A DNA stretch of 64,000 nt from NCBI GenBank assembly GCA_024305405.1, contig JAKNDB010000092.1, forward strand, positions 2,697,501-2,761,500, in the 5' to 3' direction. Of this stretch, positions 1 to 11,635 are shown piece by piece. The notes under the pieces were generated by a model. It had not been told where the DNA came from. It saw nothing but the letters and a program-made list of their open reading frames with translations, and ran no database searches. Positions within the stretch are counted from its first letter, which is position 1; every line of letters begins with the position of its first letter. This DNA comes from Dirofilaria immitis. Its lineage: Eukaryota; Nematoda; Chromadorea; Rhabditida; Onchocercidae. The translations under genes and the position numbers were made by a program.

Positions 1-130
1 TCTTCAGTTCTATGAATACGATGCGTGAATCCGGAAGCATTCTCGAATTAAATTGATTCATAGATTTCGGGTCCATACTTCAATCCATCTGATGCTCTCT
101 CTAAAACAGTTTCTCTGATGTCATCGTTAA
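1..130 (-). pseudogene. partial unrecognised exon at window edge, internal TAA
   Basis: Read on the minus strand, an acceptor (ATTCAG) at about 131-136 is followed by an open, coding-like stretch beginning NDDIRETVLERASDGLK. The frame meets TAA at 48-50 and then stays open to the window edge (FENASGFTHRIHRTE). The stop sits where CAA (Gln) would keep the frame, so either the protein ends at ...YESI or this is a nonsense change. The upstream part (above 136) starts in an intron; the downstream part lies outside the window. No family is recognised. Coding character is judged from codon use and the acceptor only. Confidence 0.4.
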
Positions 131-333
131 CTGAATGTGTTTATAACTATATATTCCATATTTTTTAATATTATATATATTTGTAATGGACATTTTCTCG
201 ACACCATAACTGAAATGCAGTTCATTTGTTGGAAATTAAGGATTGAACGTATTTATGTTGACTCTTAAAATATTGGTCATCTTTTCTCAGTAGAGTCATC
301 CTTTTATTTTATTTTCAGGCAATATTTGTTAAT

Positions 334-351
334 ATGACTGAAGAGCTATAA
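334..351 (+). promoter_or_regulatory. five-codon upstream ORF before the carrier start
   Basis: ATG ACT GAA GAG CTA TAA lies 14 bases before the carrier start, in a different frame and inside the same exon, 15 bases after an acceptor-like ATTTTCAG (311-318). If the mRNA begins at that acceptor by trans-splicing, this is the first ATG met by a scanning ribosome, so it could lower translation. Regulatory effect is inference. Confidence 0.35.
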
Positions 352-364
352 AGTTATTTTTCCA

Positions 365-2619
365 ATGCAATGCAAAAGAAAAATACCACAATTTTATTGC
401 TGGTTGGGGGCAGGCTTTGTTGAAACTTTGCTCTTATATCCTCAAAATAAAATGATATTTCGTCAACAGTTGCAAGGCATCACTGCAAAGAAGTTTTTCA
501 GCAGGTTGGTCAATTATTCATGTCGTTGCGATTACTAAGGGTCGATTTTCGATGATATTAATATTTATTTCAAAAAATAATGAAGGAAACGTTGAGATAG
601 CGATTGGAATATTATATCGTAATAAATATATTGTTGACTGATTTATGCGAAATACGACATTTTACTAACTATTATTTTTTTAAATGCTTTAAATGTACGT
701 TTGCTGGAGTAATTTGGAAAAACTGACACATTATTAGCTCGTTGTTTGAATTGTGAAATCAAATTTTAAAATAATTATTTTCAGTTAAGAAACGAAGGCT
801 GCTGGATGTTATACAGAGGTATACTTCCACCTCTTATACAACGAACAACGACACGATCAGTAATGTTCGGGATGTTTGACAAATTTCATCGTTATTTTAA
901 TTGCTCGGAATGTCAGACAACCCAAACACGTATTGCATGCTTTACGTGTGCTGCATTTATGGGTTAGTCATTAGTAAGCTTCATGACCTTGTATTATTTG
1001 TATCATATATAGAGATAAAAGTTTGTTTATGTTATTTAAGTTGATTTAAAGAATACATCGCAGGGAAAGTAATTAACATTCTTAACATTCTTTACTATTT
1101 AATTGCAGTTATAACAATGTAGTATTTTAGCAGGTGCAGTCGAAGCTATTTTATGTCCTTTGGAGCGAACACAAGTTCTTTTGCAATCACCGATGTACAA
1201 TCAAAGCTATCAAAATACGGGTCATGCTTTCAACGAACTTGCTAGGGTAATTCTGCTTTTTTGGTAGTAATTATTTTAAAAGTAATTCGTAATCATGATT
1301 AAACGAAATTGTATATATGATTCTGACTGTTCAATGTATCATCATTAAATATATTAGTGTTTCTTTTTATCAACAAATTCATTTATTGTTTGTATATCGA
1401 AGCATATAAACTTTCTCTCATGATAAGCTTTTTTATCTATTAATCTGTTTTGCTTCTTATGTGCTTTAAATGTGAAAAAATTTTAAAAGGTCAAATAATA
1501 AGTTGTATTTATATTAGACGCAGAAAATTTATAATATAAGTAGGAAATTTAGTTTTAGCATGTGCAGGTTATGATTGCTGTTCATTTCAGATTGGGCCAA
1601 AAGAATTGTACCGCGGATTCACAGTTGTATTGTTAAGAAATGGATTAAGCAACGTTCTTTTCTTCACACTTAGGAAGCCATTTCGTAATTTAGTTATTGA
1701 CTGTGATCAGCAATGCATATCTCACTACACTGGTAGTAGGTGAGTTTATTTAAGGAGCTGAAATTATTTAGGTTTAACTGCGGAAGAGTTAGCAGTAAAA
1801 TATTGGTTCTATTTTAGAACACCGGAACAACTAGTGACATTCATCGGTGATTTCATATCGGGTGCTATACTCGGTGCTTCTATATCATCATTATTTTTTC
1901 CATTAAATGTAGTTAAGCAACGAATGCAAAGTACTGTAAGCAGTCCATTTTTATCAGCTTGGACAACTTTTCAAATTATTTGGATTGAACGGAATTGTTC
2001 ATTCAAGGAACTTTTTCGTGGAATTACTCTCAATTACACAAGGTATTTATTTTAAGTTTTATATAGAAAATTTATTTATTTTTATAAAGAAAGAATGTTT
2101 AAGAAATTTAAATATTACCCATCAAAGGGATATGGAAGGTGTTGGATTGACATGGTTTAATGGTTATTCTGTAGTGTATTAGTTTGAATGTAGGTGTTCG
2201 ATTGCTTCTTGGAACCTCATTTCATGGCGATGATGATAAGTTGGTCCGTGTTTCCGACGCGAGTATGATGTTGTTTATCCTAGCATTCTGAGCCATATGA
2301 ACAATGTTAGCTGATTATATATGTGCTTAGAGAACCGGAAAAGATTCGTTTTCTGTTGAACTTAATTGGGCTTGTGAATTGAAGCAAGCGAAAGAAGAAG
2401 ACTAAACTATGGATCGTTTTTGGGATTCACTACAGGAGTTTTTGCGAAAATGAGATAAATATTGAACCTCCTTGGTGGCAACAGCAGCAGGAGATTATAA
2501 TTTAAGGCTTTCAATGTTTTCAAAAATTCCACCCAGTTATGATGTATTTCAGGTCGCTCTTATCGTGGGGTATTACAAACTCTGTATATGAGCTTCTTCA
2601 ACACCTATTTGCAAAATAA
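365..2619 (+). CDS. SLC25A51: SLC25A51-type mitochondrial carrier (predicted NAD+ importer), six exons
   Basis: Inner-membrane carrier of the SLC25A51/52 (MCART) branch; the human members import NAD+ into mitochondria. Exons: 365-508, 785-962, 1131-1246, 1591-1739, 1818-2042, 2553-2619; about 292 residues, close to the usual 297. Family landmarks read in order: YPQNKMIFRQQL, YRGILPPLIQRTTT, CPLERTQVLLQ, YRGFTVVLLRNGLSNVLFF, FFPLNVVKQRMQS, LFRGITLNY, SLLSWGIT. The Met at 365 is the first in frame; TGA at 335-337 closes the frame upstream. Phases fit at introns 2-5. At intron 1 they do not: the good donor at 505 (CAG/GTTGGT) leaves the frame one base short. Either a weak donor at 509 (GTCAAT) is used, giving one extra residue, or one base is missing in the T run at 493-497 or at the G pair. 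AATAAA overlaps the stop codon (2615-2620). Family assignment is firm; substrate is by homology. Confidence 0.9.
2190..2525 (+). other. coding-like fragments inside carrier intron 5
   Basis: The 510-base last intron of the carrier is far longer and less AT-rich than its neighbours. It holds plus-strand stretches with coding-like codon use in more than one frame: around 2235-2300 (REYDVVYPSILSHMNN) and around 2335-2460 (GKDSFSVELNWACELKQ, then after a TAA, DRFWDSLQEFLRK and a TGA). No single open reading joins them. They may be remains of a nested or inserted gene, or chance. No family is recognised. Confidence 0.25.
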
Positions 2620-3726
2620 AGTTTGTGTTTTATGCTTAAATTGATTATACCCCTCTCTCTGTGATATTTTTTTTTATTTACATGTGCTGAAAAATCTACA
2701 TCTAAAATTTTTGCTATTTTATTGTTGTTATTTCTTCTCACAATGTAATTTTAAGCTACGCAAGTGATATAGTATTGGACACTTCAAAAATTTCACATTT
2801 TTTTTTAATAATATTGATGTATAAATCATTTGTCTTAAAAACCTTTGTTGAGAGACAAAAATACTTATTCATATGCTATTTGAAGTATTAGATTTTAAGC
2901 TTCCAGAAGATAGCATTCTCATAATATCACGCAAAAATATTTAATGAGAATGAATTAACTCTATTTCAGAAATATTTATGTTCTCACGTGATACCTGCTT
3001 CTTAAAGTAATATGTAATGTTGCGCTTTATATATAAAAGGAAGTAATTTTCCAAAATGATGTATATACATCTAAAGATTTTTTTCTCCCGACAAATCTTT
3101 ATGCTAATTCATTTAATAAAAGTAAAAGAACAGAAGTTCAGTAAAGTAAAAGATGCAAAGTTCAATTTTAATGTATTTCCACTAGGAATCATTTTTTCGA
3201 TTATAGCTGTTTCTAATAAAAATTTTTCATAAAAAATTTTTCCACTTGAATTTTCAATATGTGATAGTCGTTTCAATAAGATCTTTATGTTGACTTTGTA
3301 CTATATTTATGTTGATCATTTGCTATAAAAAAGAGATTTCTCAGATATGCTAATATATGCAACTTATTATTTAAAAATTGCTGTTGCCGAATAGTTTTTT
3401 GATCGCCTGTATTTATTTAAAGAATGCAAAATAATTATATTAAATGTAATTGATGCATCTTGAAAGCTCCGCAATAATAATACATCGAAATAGTTTAGCG
3501 AAATAATCTGAATAGAGAGTCTGCAAAAAAAGAATTCCGAAATGGAAAACTTTAAGGTATGTTAATATTGTAAAATGTATGCAGGTAAACAGAGCAATTC
3601 TGCAATTCTTTTTAAAATGTGATTGCATTTATTATATGATTTAAAGTCACTTTAATATTAAGTTAGTATGTCGTTAGCTACTGATACTTATTCTACGTCT
3701 ATTTATATAAGTGAAAGTTCATAGAA
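2620..3726. other. intergenic, nothing recognised
   Basis: Follows the carrier stop. AT-rich, with stops in all frames; no splice-flanked open stretch, RNA gene or repeat of note was seen. Confidence 0.5.
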
Positions 3727-3960
3727 GCAGAACCTTAATAAAAACGATTCTGGTATACGTCTGGTTTTTCCATGTGTACCATTTGAAATAGTCAAAGCTA
3801 GAAGTTTGAAAACTGATATCAATGAGTAACTAATCATTGATTTGTATTTAATCTCTATGAAGAAATACTGCTGTTTTGGCTAGGAAGAACAGATTTATAG
3901 CATTTGATTGTGCGAAAATTGGACTCTTCAGTGAAATAGTTACTGGATAGAAAGGATTAA
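3727..3960 (+). pseudogene. unrecognised decayed gene fragment
   Basis: After a possible acceptor (TTCATAG, ending about 3726) an open stretch reads NDSGIRLVFPCVPFEIVK and closes at TAA about 3828. About 20 codons later, in another frame, a second coding-like stretch reads ARKNRFIAFDCAKIGLFSEI and ends at a TAG near 3950. Codon use looks like real exons, but frames and stops do not join into one product. It may be a damaged gene or two exons of a model I cannot complete. No family is recognised. Confidence 0.25.
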
Positions 3961-6785
3961 ATATTCAATAAGCTTATATTTTAACATCAATCTTTCGTAA
4001 TTCAGGAGAAACCACATCATATATTCCTCGTAAGTACGAATGCTTAAAAAGACAGCAAATTTTTAAACGAAGAACGAGTTCAAACAGCAGCACAAATACA
4101 ATAATTGAATTCGATCAAATTATATTAACTATTATCAAATGATACTACCAATACGCACTATTATTATATTAATATGTACGAGTAATTTCATTTGAAATAA
4201 TGTTTAAAAAATATGCTATATGACCGAAAATTCACCCTTGTAATCATTCAAAATTTTGAACAAGAATTTTTATGGATTTTTTTTTTTTATATATCAACAT
4301 CTATAGTTGGTTTGAGAAAGAGAAAAAGATACGCTACTATATTAAAGTGAGATGATCCTGAATTATCGGCGAGCATGCTTTTTATATCATTTGATTTGCA
4401 TATTTTATTAAAAGTTCAAATGCATAAACTTGGATAAACCAGAATTTGTTTTGTTTATCTCTTTGTCTGTTCAATAATTCTTATTTCGATCTGCTTGTTT
4501 ATATACACCTTTCATTTGCCTCATTTTGGTTGCATACGCTCAATGCGCATCAGTCAAAATGAAATATAAGTAGAGATGTCGGCTTTAGCATTTCGAGAAT
4601 GCCATACATTCTTTTCGTTTGATTTTCTCAATCAAGTTTTTGCAAAGCATTGTTCTTATCACTTTTCCATTGGTAATTTTTTTCAACATTTTATTTCGAT
4701 GGAGAATGAATCTTCAATATCCAATTCGTCACGGTTATCCTAGTTTGCTTTATTCGATATATAATTCTACTTGCTCTTTCTCTGTATTCGTTCAATAATT
4801 ATTCAATGGAGCGAGAATAAACCAGGAATTTTCATATCCATTACAAACGTATGAAAATTTGTTTGTTGTATCCCTTTAATTATTATGTTTTATATAATTT
4901 ATTTACGAAATCTATTGATTATTTTATTTAATAATGCAGTCATGAAATTTAAATTAATTCATGAAAAACTGCAACTGTATCTACATTTGTAAATTGATAT
5001 TTAAAGAGATGAATCAGTAATAAGTTTTCACTCAAATGGATGGGCTTAATACAGTAATGCATTTTCTATTTATAGCGCTCATTTAAAATATCTGATTGTC
5101 ATCGATTTTATGATATTATATGGGAAGATCACATTGCACTTTTTTCCAAAGTCAATGAAAATGGGGATGGGATGAAGGCAAAGAAAGTATTACATATGAA
5201 CCGCACAATTTCGTATGTGAAATAAATTTAATCCGATATTTTCGTTTTAGGTTTTGATAAACTATTTAATTTGATTGCAAGTGGTGAAATAACAAAAAAA
5301 TAGGTATAAGGTATCAAAGGTTCCTGAAATCATTTAACATTAAAATATCAGCGACATTTTTTTGATGACAAATTCATTTGCATTTAACATACCGTTTCAT
5401 ATAAATTATGAAGGATAGAATGTTCGTTTTTATAGCCAGACGTACGCATACTATCTCTTCAACAGAAGTAAAAGATGAGTTGCAGTGTTCCAAGCAATTT
5501 TATATATTTTCATCTTTTTTCATTGCACATATACCATACTAGCAATTACAATTTATCGATATCTTTGAAGGATTAAGAAACACATGAATGTATAATGTTT
5601 TTTTATTCTTTTCTTAAAATATTCTCAAGACACCTTTTGAAATGTATTATAACAATTTGGAAAAATAGCATAGATTTTTCATGGAAGTATTGCGATATTA
5701 TTGTTCGTACAGAATCGTTTTTCAACGAGTTAAGAGCATAAGAATCCGAAGAGTCAAATTAAATTAAAATAGTTTTTTGCTCCATCCAATTGTTCCCGAA
5801 TTTGCTGATACTATAGAGTTCGCTACTATAAGTAGATGAGTAACACGTTGACGCATAGCATCATCCTCTAAAGACGAAAGTTCGCTCAAATAAATAAAGA
5901 CGGTATTTATGATATTTTTAGTTTGTGAATATTTTCGTGGTCAGTTCCTAAACAAATGATTCGCTAAGCTTTTGGACGATTCGTTTAAAGTACGAAATAA
6001 TTAGATCCTCAATTTCTGTACTTAACTTTTGCCAAATATTATATTCTTAATTTATGAATCGATTTAAAAAGATGGATAAACATAAAATTTTATTATCGAT
6101 GATCGCTCGTATACCATCCAGCTATTATAGTTATTGCTTTAATATTAACTCGTGCTTTGCATTTCTTTATCCATAGTTTTTTTCTTTTTTTTGCGAAGTT
6201 GCCAGCTTAAACATTTGATGATATTAAGATTCTTGAATGCTCAAATTACCTATAATCAGATATTTTGTAATGTGTAATCACATTGAATCAAAATTAAACA
6301 ATTTCCCTGAGATCTTCATCAAGTTCTTGTATATCTTTATAGTAAGAAAAGAATGTTAGGCTTACGATTTTATCAATTCGATAAATAGACAGATATGAAT
6401 ATAAGAACATAAGTTGATAGATAACCCGAGCTTTACTACTTTTTAAAATATTGTTCGGTGAAAAGAGAAGTTTTGAACATCCTTTCCTCTTTAAGAGTTA
6501 TTCAGATAGTTTTACCTATTCAATGAATTTAGTTCATTCATTCATTCATTCATCTACTCATTTCGCATTCAAGAATACTGATTGCTATTGCCATACTGTC
6601 ACCGAAAGTCATTAAAATATGAGAAAATTTCTCATCATCACTGTTTATTGCTTTCCCAATTCTACATTAAAAACTGTTAACTTCTTGTTTAACTCATTCT
6701 TCACGCAGTAACCAGAACTATTTTCCTTTCTATATCTTGAAGTCACACAACCGCACTATTAGTTACAACTATTTTCTTGGAAATG
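3961..6785. other. intergenic, mostly featureless
   Basis: Long AT-rich stretch with a (TTCA)5 microsatellite at 6533-6553. A short plus-strand open piece before a good donor (about 6290-6342, FPEIFIKFLY) might be an isolated exon of the gene at 6.8-7.2 kb, but nothing else supports it. Confidence 0.4.
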
Positions 6786-6789
6786 CCTA

Positions 6790-7238
6790 TCGATAAATAC
6801 TGCCACTGATAACACCGCGACTTCCAAAAAATGTCGAAGCAGATGACTGTCAATTGAACTATTTGGTAGCTACTATTAATGCAAACGATCGAACACACAA
6901 ACTCGATCAATTAGGTCTTAAAAATTTATCATCTTCTTTTAAATGTTGCGAAATGAAATTAGGTAAGATAAAAGTAATTCATATTACTACAAATCAAAAT
7001 GATTATATTTAATATTCATGCTAGCAATATTGGAGAATTTTGCAAGTAGAGTCTTTGTCGAAAAAACTTAAACCGCCATCCCATATTTTTCACGCAAATA
7101 CTTTATAAAATCTTTTCTGTTTCAGAAATTCTTTTACACTCAACAAGGCCAAAAATATTATCACAAGTGACAAATAAGTCAATCGTAATCAATGATGATA
7201 ATATTGAAATACTTACATTAGCTTATATTTTATCATAA
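6790..7238 (+). CDS. unrecognised two-exon gene or gene fragment
   Basis: Two plus-strand exons in matching phase. The first ends at 6962 with donor G/GTAAGA after coding text containing NYLVATINANDRTHKLDQLG and CCEMKL. The second starts at 7126 after TCTGTTTCAG and reads EILLHSTRPKILSQ, then INDDNIEILTLAYIL, ending at TAA 7236-7238. The split Glu codon (G/AA) is rebuilt exactly, which supports the intron. The start is unclear: the reading frame is closed by TAA near 6794, while a neighbouring frame (INTATDNTATSKK) joins if one A is removed from the A6 run at 6826-6831, again a one-base lesion. No family is recognised and no signal peptide or membrane segment is evident. Confidence 0.4.
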
Positions 7239-7600
7239 AATAAAATAATCTCATAAATGGAATTATTGATCGTTTTTCTGGAAGGTTAAGAAATATTATA
7301 AATAATAATTGCTTCATAAAATGAGTAAACAACATGAAAAAATGATGTAGAAACAATCAGCTCGTTTTCGAAATTCTACACGAGTCTTAAAAAGCTTAAT
7401 TTCTAATCATATATAAAATGAAATTCGACAGATGAAATGGTTATTTCTACTAAATTACATAATGCATTCATGAACAATCCTTCTCGAAAAAAATTGTAAA
7501 GAAGTTAGTGTTAAAATAAAGGTTATATTTAGTAAATCCACAAGTAAAGCATAGCTCTCAAAAGAATAATATCACAAAAAAATAATTTTACTAATACATA
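7239..7600. other. spacer between convergent genes
   Basis: AT-rich, no open stretch. It separates the plus-strand gene ending at 7238 from the minus-strand gene ending at 7601. Confidence 0.5.
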
Positions 7601-8369
7601 TCAACAATGCAACATCCACAAGTCCCGCTCTACCTTATCATTATTGGACTCATCACTCTTCACAACTTCTTTATCAAATCCATTCAAAATCAACAAATCC
7701 AATTCAGCATCCATTAGATCTAGCATTTCCATTTTGGGCAAGTCATTTACCAAATCAATATGCGGATATTTTGTTCCACTATTCAAATGTTCTTGCTTCT
7801 TTGGCTTTACCAACTGATTCCGAAAATTTTCCATATCTTTATTTCGCATTTCTAAAATTTTGATTCTTTCCAGTAGTTTATGTGTTTTGTCCATTTGCGC
7901 TTCGCATTTGATATCAGCAAAGATCTTTTGTTCGCGTAATCAAATTGCAGCGATTTACTATTGAATTACTTGATAAACTGTCCAGTTTAGATCTCAGATG
8001 GTGCAAGGTTTGACGAAGGCGGCAGTTTTACCGATGAAGGTTATTTAGATGATGGGCGATTTTCTCATCGCAATTCGCTATAATCTTTATCGGTAATAAG
8101 AGAGCTAGAGCTTTGTTTATTTCAACTAACAGTTCTTCCACATCCTTTTTACTAACATAATCTTTGGTCATTGATGAAGATGACTGTATACAAAGAGCTT
8201 GATTTTTGCATACCTATATGGATACTAAACTGATGGGACTTCCAAACTGCTGTGAACTTGATGATTACTAGTAATGGATGACAGAGACAAATTTCTTGAT
8301 GTAGCTCCGCGCTTAATCGATTTTTCAGAACGCTTACCGGTTTCTTTTTGAATTCTTATACTTACACTT
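7601..8369 (-). CDS. unrecognised coiled-coil protein gene, three exons, one frameshift
   Basis: Minus-strand gene model: exon 8369-8231 (Ser/Lys-rich, SEKSIKRGATSRNLSLSS), intron with GTTTAG donor, exon 8183-8032 (SSSSMTKDYV, then KKDVEELLVEINKALALLL), a 54-base intron, and exon 7977-7601 (LSSNSIVNRCNLITRTKDL, then DKTHKLLERIKILEMRN, stop TGA at 7601-7603). All phases agree. In the last exon the frame must change by one base in the T/A stretch near 7918-7926; removing one T joins ...TRTKDL to ADIKCEAQ. The middle is a likely amphipathic coiled coil and the C-terminus is acidic. A lysosome-positioning subunit such as BORCS6 was considered for its short helical layout, but the match is too weak to name. 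The 5' end is not resolved. Confidence 0.5.
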
Positions 8370-9295
8370 CTGAACCTTAATATGTGCCTTTTCCATTTTC
8401 GATTCTTAAATAATTAAGAGTTATGGTTTACATATCTAATATACAATACTTTAAAAATTCGAATTAGAAACCTTCCAGCCTTCAAATTAAACTCGAAAAT
8501 TTCAAACTTAGTGACTACACATCCCATAATCTCAACTATACTACACTCCCTTTAAAAATTAACACATGCAACTATGAGTAACATATATTAATAGAATATA
8601 GGATGCATGATTTAGTGTACAAATTAGGAACTTGTCAAATAAATGAAGTTGAGAAATACTGAAGAGTGAAATGGAAAAGAGAAAGAGTAAGAAAGGATTA
8701 AACAGTTAGCTGTTAGCTGCGTGAGATTTTCTTTAAGAATTTACAAACGTTATGCTTCTTGTGTATAATTTTTGTAACTTGCTATTATTATTTTGCATTC
8801 CTTGAAAAACCTGTATATTTCATGACTTTTTCAAGCATAATACTTACGTAATTTCTGATTTTTTTTTAAATAATATATAATATATCGAATGATGCTTACA
8901 AATTCAAAAAAATCAACAAAATATTTTTAGGAACGGTGTAAATTAGGAAAAAAAAACCCATAATAGGTCCACCATTGATTAAACAATTTGTGGCAGATTT
9001 TTTTACTATTTAAAAATAGCTTAAAAGCAATGTACAATTGAAATTTTGACTGTTAGTTTTACACTTCAGCCTATTCAAACTTTTTACTACCGTAATCCAT
9101 GCCTATGATAGTCTTTAGTGGTTGTCAATAATTTCCTCTTTCGCTGCTTTATGAATTTAGTTAGAAAGATATTATTCTTCCATCAATATCCATACATTTC
9201 TCAACAATATCAACCAATTTATGTATAATTTTACAAATTAATTTATAATATGTTGGCTTTTCATTTAAAGGCATTCATTAGTTTTCTTAATGTAT
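8370..9295. other. intergenic, nothing recognised
   Basis: AT-rich with several A and T homopolymers. No supported gene on either strand. Confidence 0.45.
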
Positions 9296-9540
9296 GCAAA
9301 TGCGGTTATTTCTCAGAATTTATGCGCTCTTTTGGATTCCGATGGGTCATAAATGTTATAAATTTATTCTAAACTGTAATAAAACATATAGCTTAACGAA
9401 TGGCTTGCAATCTATCAGCTGGCCAGATATGTGTCGAAAGAATAGTACTATCGTGAATTGTAAATATGTCCGAATTTATCCCCTGCAGCAAAGATCAACC
9501 GAAATAAGCATTACCTGTGTTGATGGAGATTTTGCAATCA
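9296..9540 (+). CDS. possible isolated exon, Cys-containing, unrecognised
   Basis: An acceptor (TTATTTCTCAG) is followed by an open stretch of about 80 codons that ends at a strong donor (A/GTAAGATATG at about 9541). It reads SISWPDMCRKNSTIVNC and ISITCVDGDFAI near its end and has six cysteines, as in extracellular proteins. No following exon with matching phase was found on the plus strand, so it may be a gene remnant or chance. No family is recognised. Confidence 0.25.
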
Positions 9541-10952
9541 GTAAGATATGAAAATATATCTATATATTCTTATATTTATATGCTTTGTTTGTCTTCCTTC
9601 CATCATTTTCAACAAATCAATTTTAAAAACTTAAAATACATTCGAATGAGTCTGAATATACCAGTGATATTTCGATATTTTCAACACGAAATGGATACAT
9701 GACTTTACTTTATAAACGATTCTACATTGATCTTCTTACATGTAGATGTGAAAATCAGCGTAGCTTTTTCAAATTTCATTCATTTAAACATTATAGACTA
9801 CTGTGAAAATGCAATGTTTTACATGCACAACCGATTGCCAGTAATTTAATTTTGCGATGTCGCTTGATAAGTTAATACCATAAGGCATGAAAATCGTAAA
9901 TGCAAGATTTTTTTTTCTGTTTATCTAAGATAACAATATGATATATTTTTCGTTGATGCTAGAAGAACTTAAGCTTAAGCTTTAATCCTCATCTCATTGT
10001 TATCTGTCAACTTGGGTTTTTTGGCTGGTTTACTTCTTTTTATAGCTACTTTTTTCTTAACTTATTTTAAAATTTGAAGCATGGATACTAATTCAAATTT
10101 TCCTGACGATTCGTTGTCAAAAATTTTAAGTGCAAATACATAAATTTTAAATCTAGTAAATAGTAGAACTGGAATCAGTGCGATCTTAGATATTAAAAAA
10201 TCTGTAGCGTTTGATGAGAGATATTGAATGATAATTTAACTTTTATCCTCATGACTGAAAAATTCTATCATACCTTATGAAGAGATTCATAGAAAGTAAT
10301 AGAAATCCTTGTTTCTCTTCCTTGCCTTATTTTAATGTTAATGATAAGCTTTTTCTTCACCAATTATTCATAAATAATTGGTAATAATTTATTCTTTTTT
10401 GATTTCATGAGATCAATCCTCACAATTCACAAAACTATAAAAATTTATCAATCCCATGTCTCTCTGCTCAGGCTCAGAGATAATGTACTTTGTAGAAAAG
10501 CGAGAAATATAGATTTTCATAAAAAAACCTGTCAGGTCTCGATATCCATTAACTATATTTGTATTAATGGTGACCTCTGCAAAGATAAGCAAAAAGATGA
10601 AAACTGTCAGATTCCATCCATATCTTCTAGAAAAACCAATACCCACAAAAGTAAATTTATATTTGTCCTAAGGCAACATTTTTATCACTAAGAAAAAGAA
10701 AGAACGAACATTTAATTCCGATGCTCGCTGTTATATTTATTTTTCTTTACTATTTTCACCGTGAAAGATTAAAGAATAAAAAAGCACGCATGTCATTATA
10801 TTATTATTCTTCTTTGAAGGACGAGAGCATATTCTGATCTATGTTATTATGTGGTGATGGATAGTGGTATCATGTATCAGACATGTACTTGCTGCAGTCA
10901 GCAATGCGATGAAGAAATTTATCAGCCTGACAGCAAAGATGTAGGAGCAATG
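9541..10952. other. intergenic with one weak minus-strand open stretch
   Basis: Mostly AT-rich. On the minus strand 10646-10413 is open, starts with a signal-peptide-like stretch (WNLTVFIFLLIFAEVTI) and later reads KYIISEPEQRDMGL. It could be a small secreted-protein exon or an exon of the damaged gene just upstream, but no splice chain could be completed. Confidence 0.25.
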
Positions 10953-11375
10953 CTAGCCAACGTGAATTCCTTTTGGATAATCAATGATATCTCTGTAACG
11001 AGTATTATCTTCATGCTTCTCATCATATTTGCCAATTTCTGCATTTTTATCATCATTTTCGATGATCTCACCTATCTGTGCATCTTCATGTGGGGCTATC
11101 TCTCAAAACTTTGGGACTTTCATCTCAAACTACCTCAGCGTTGCAAATCAAAACTGATGGCACAGTTTTTAGAGAAGCATAGATTGTCAGGTTACCATGC
11201 ACCTCGAAATTTATTCATTTTGATGGCAAATCATTCAACATTATCTTTAAAAACTAAGAAAACTCAAGAAGCTCGATATCTAGCTCACTTGAAAAGAGAT
11301 TATCAAAATATACAAGCTCAAGCAAAAAATATATTATTCATTCACTATTTGATCAAAAGGATTACTGCCACTCAT
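10953..11375 (-). pseudogene. unrecognised protein gene with several nonsense and frameshift lesions
   Basis: Read from ATG at 11375 on the minus strand, just after an acceptor-like TCTTTTAG, the frame runs MSGSNPFDQIVNE, shifts by one base near 11339, then IIYFLLELVYFDNLF and ELDIELLEFS. It meets TAG (11254-11256), continues FLKIMLNDLPSK, meets TGA (11215-11217), and continues INFEVHGNLTIYASLKTV. After a further TGA (11125-11127) come DESPKVLRD and, following a one-base shift in the C4 run near 11093, an acidic tail PHEDAQIGEIIENDD ending at TAG 10953-10955. Each stop is one C-to-T step from Gln or Arg. A 34-base intron could hide the third stop and the second shift. The opposite strand is also open over this interval (10851-11405), but its composition looks like a shadow of this acidic coding text. 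Function unknown. Confidence 0.5.
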
Positions 11376-11635
11376 TCGGTACTAAAAGATTTCCTTCTTA
11401 TCTGATAATAATTCAAAACAATTGACAAGAGATTAGAAACACTCTCATTTTTGCTGCGAGAAGTATCCACTTCGACCAAAAATCCGGAAATTCGATTTCT
11501 TTTTTTTTCAAAAAGAAAGAAAATGTTCTTAGTTTTTAAATATCCCTTTTGGATTACTACTAAGAAATAATTTTTTAATACATTTTTTTAAAAATTCTGA
11601 AAAAGGTTCCGTATTAATTAATAATAATAACTGCT

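Noticed and set aside
7601..8369. Naming the minus-strand coiled-coil gene BORCS6
   Set aside because: Only a loose helical pattern is shared; no diagnostic residues could be matched by eye.
10851..11405. Long plus-strand open frame that looks like a membrane protein
   Set aside because: The minus strand of the same interval carries better coding text (acidic tail, helical start); the hydrophobic plus-strand product is what one gets by reading GAT/GAA-rich coding sequence backwards.
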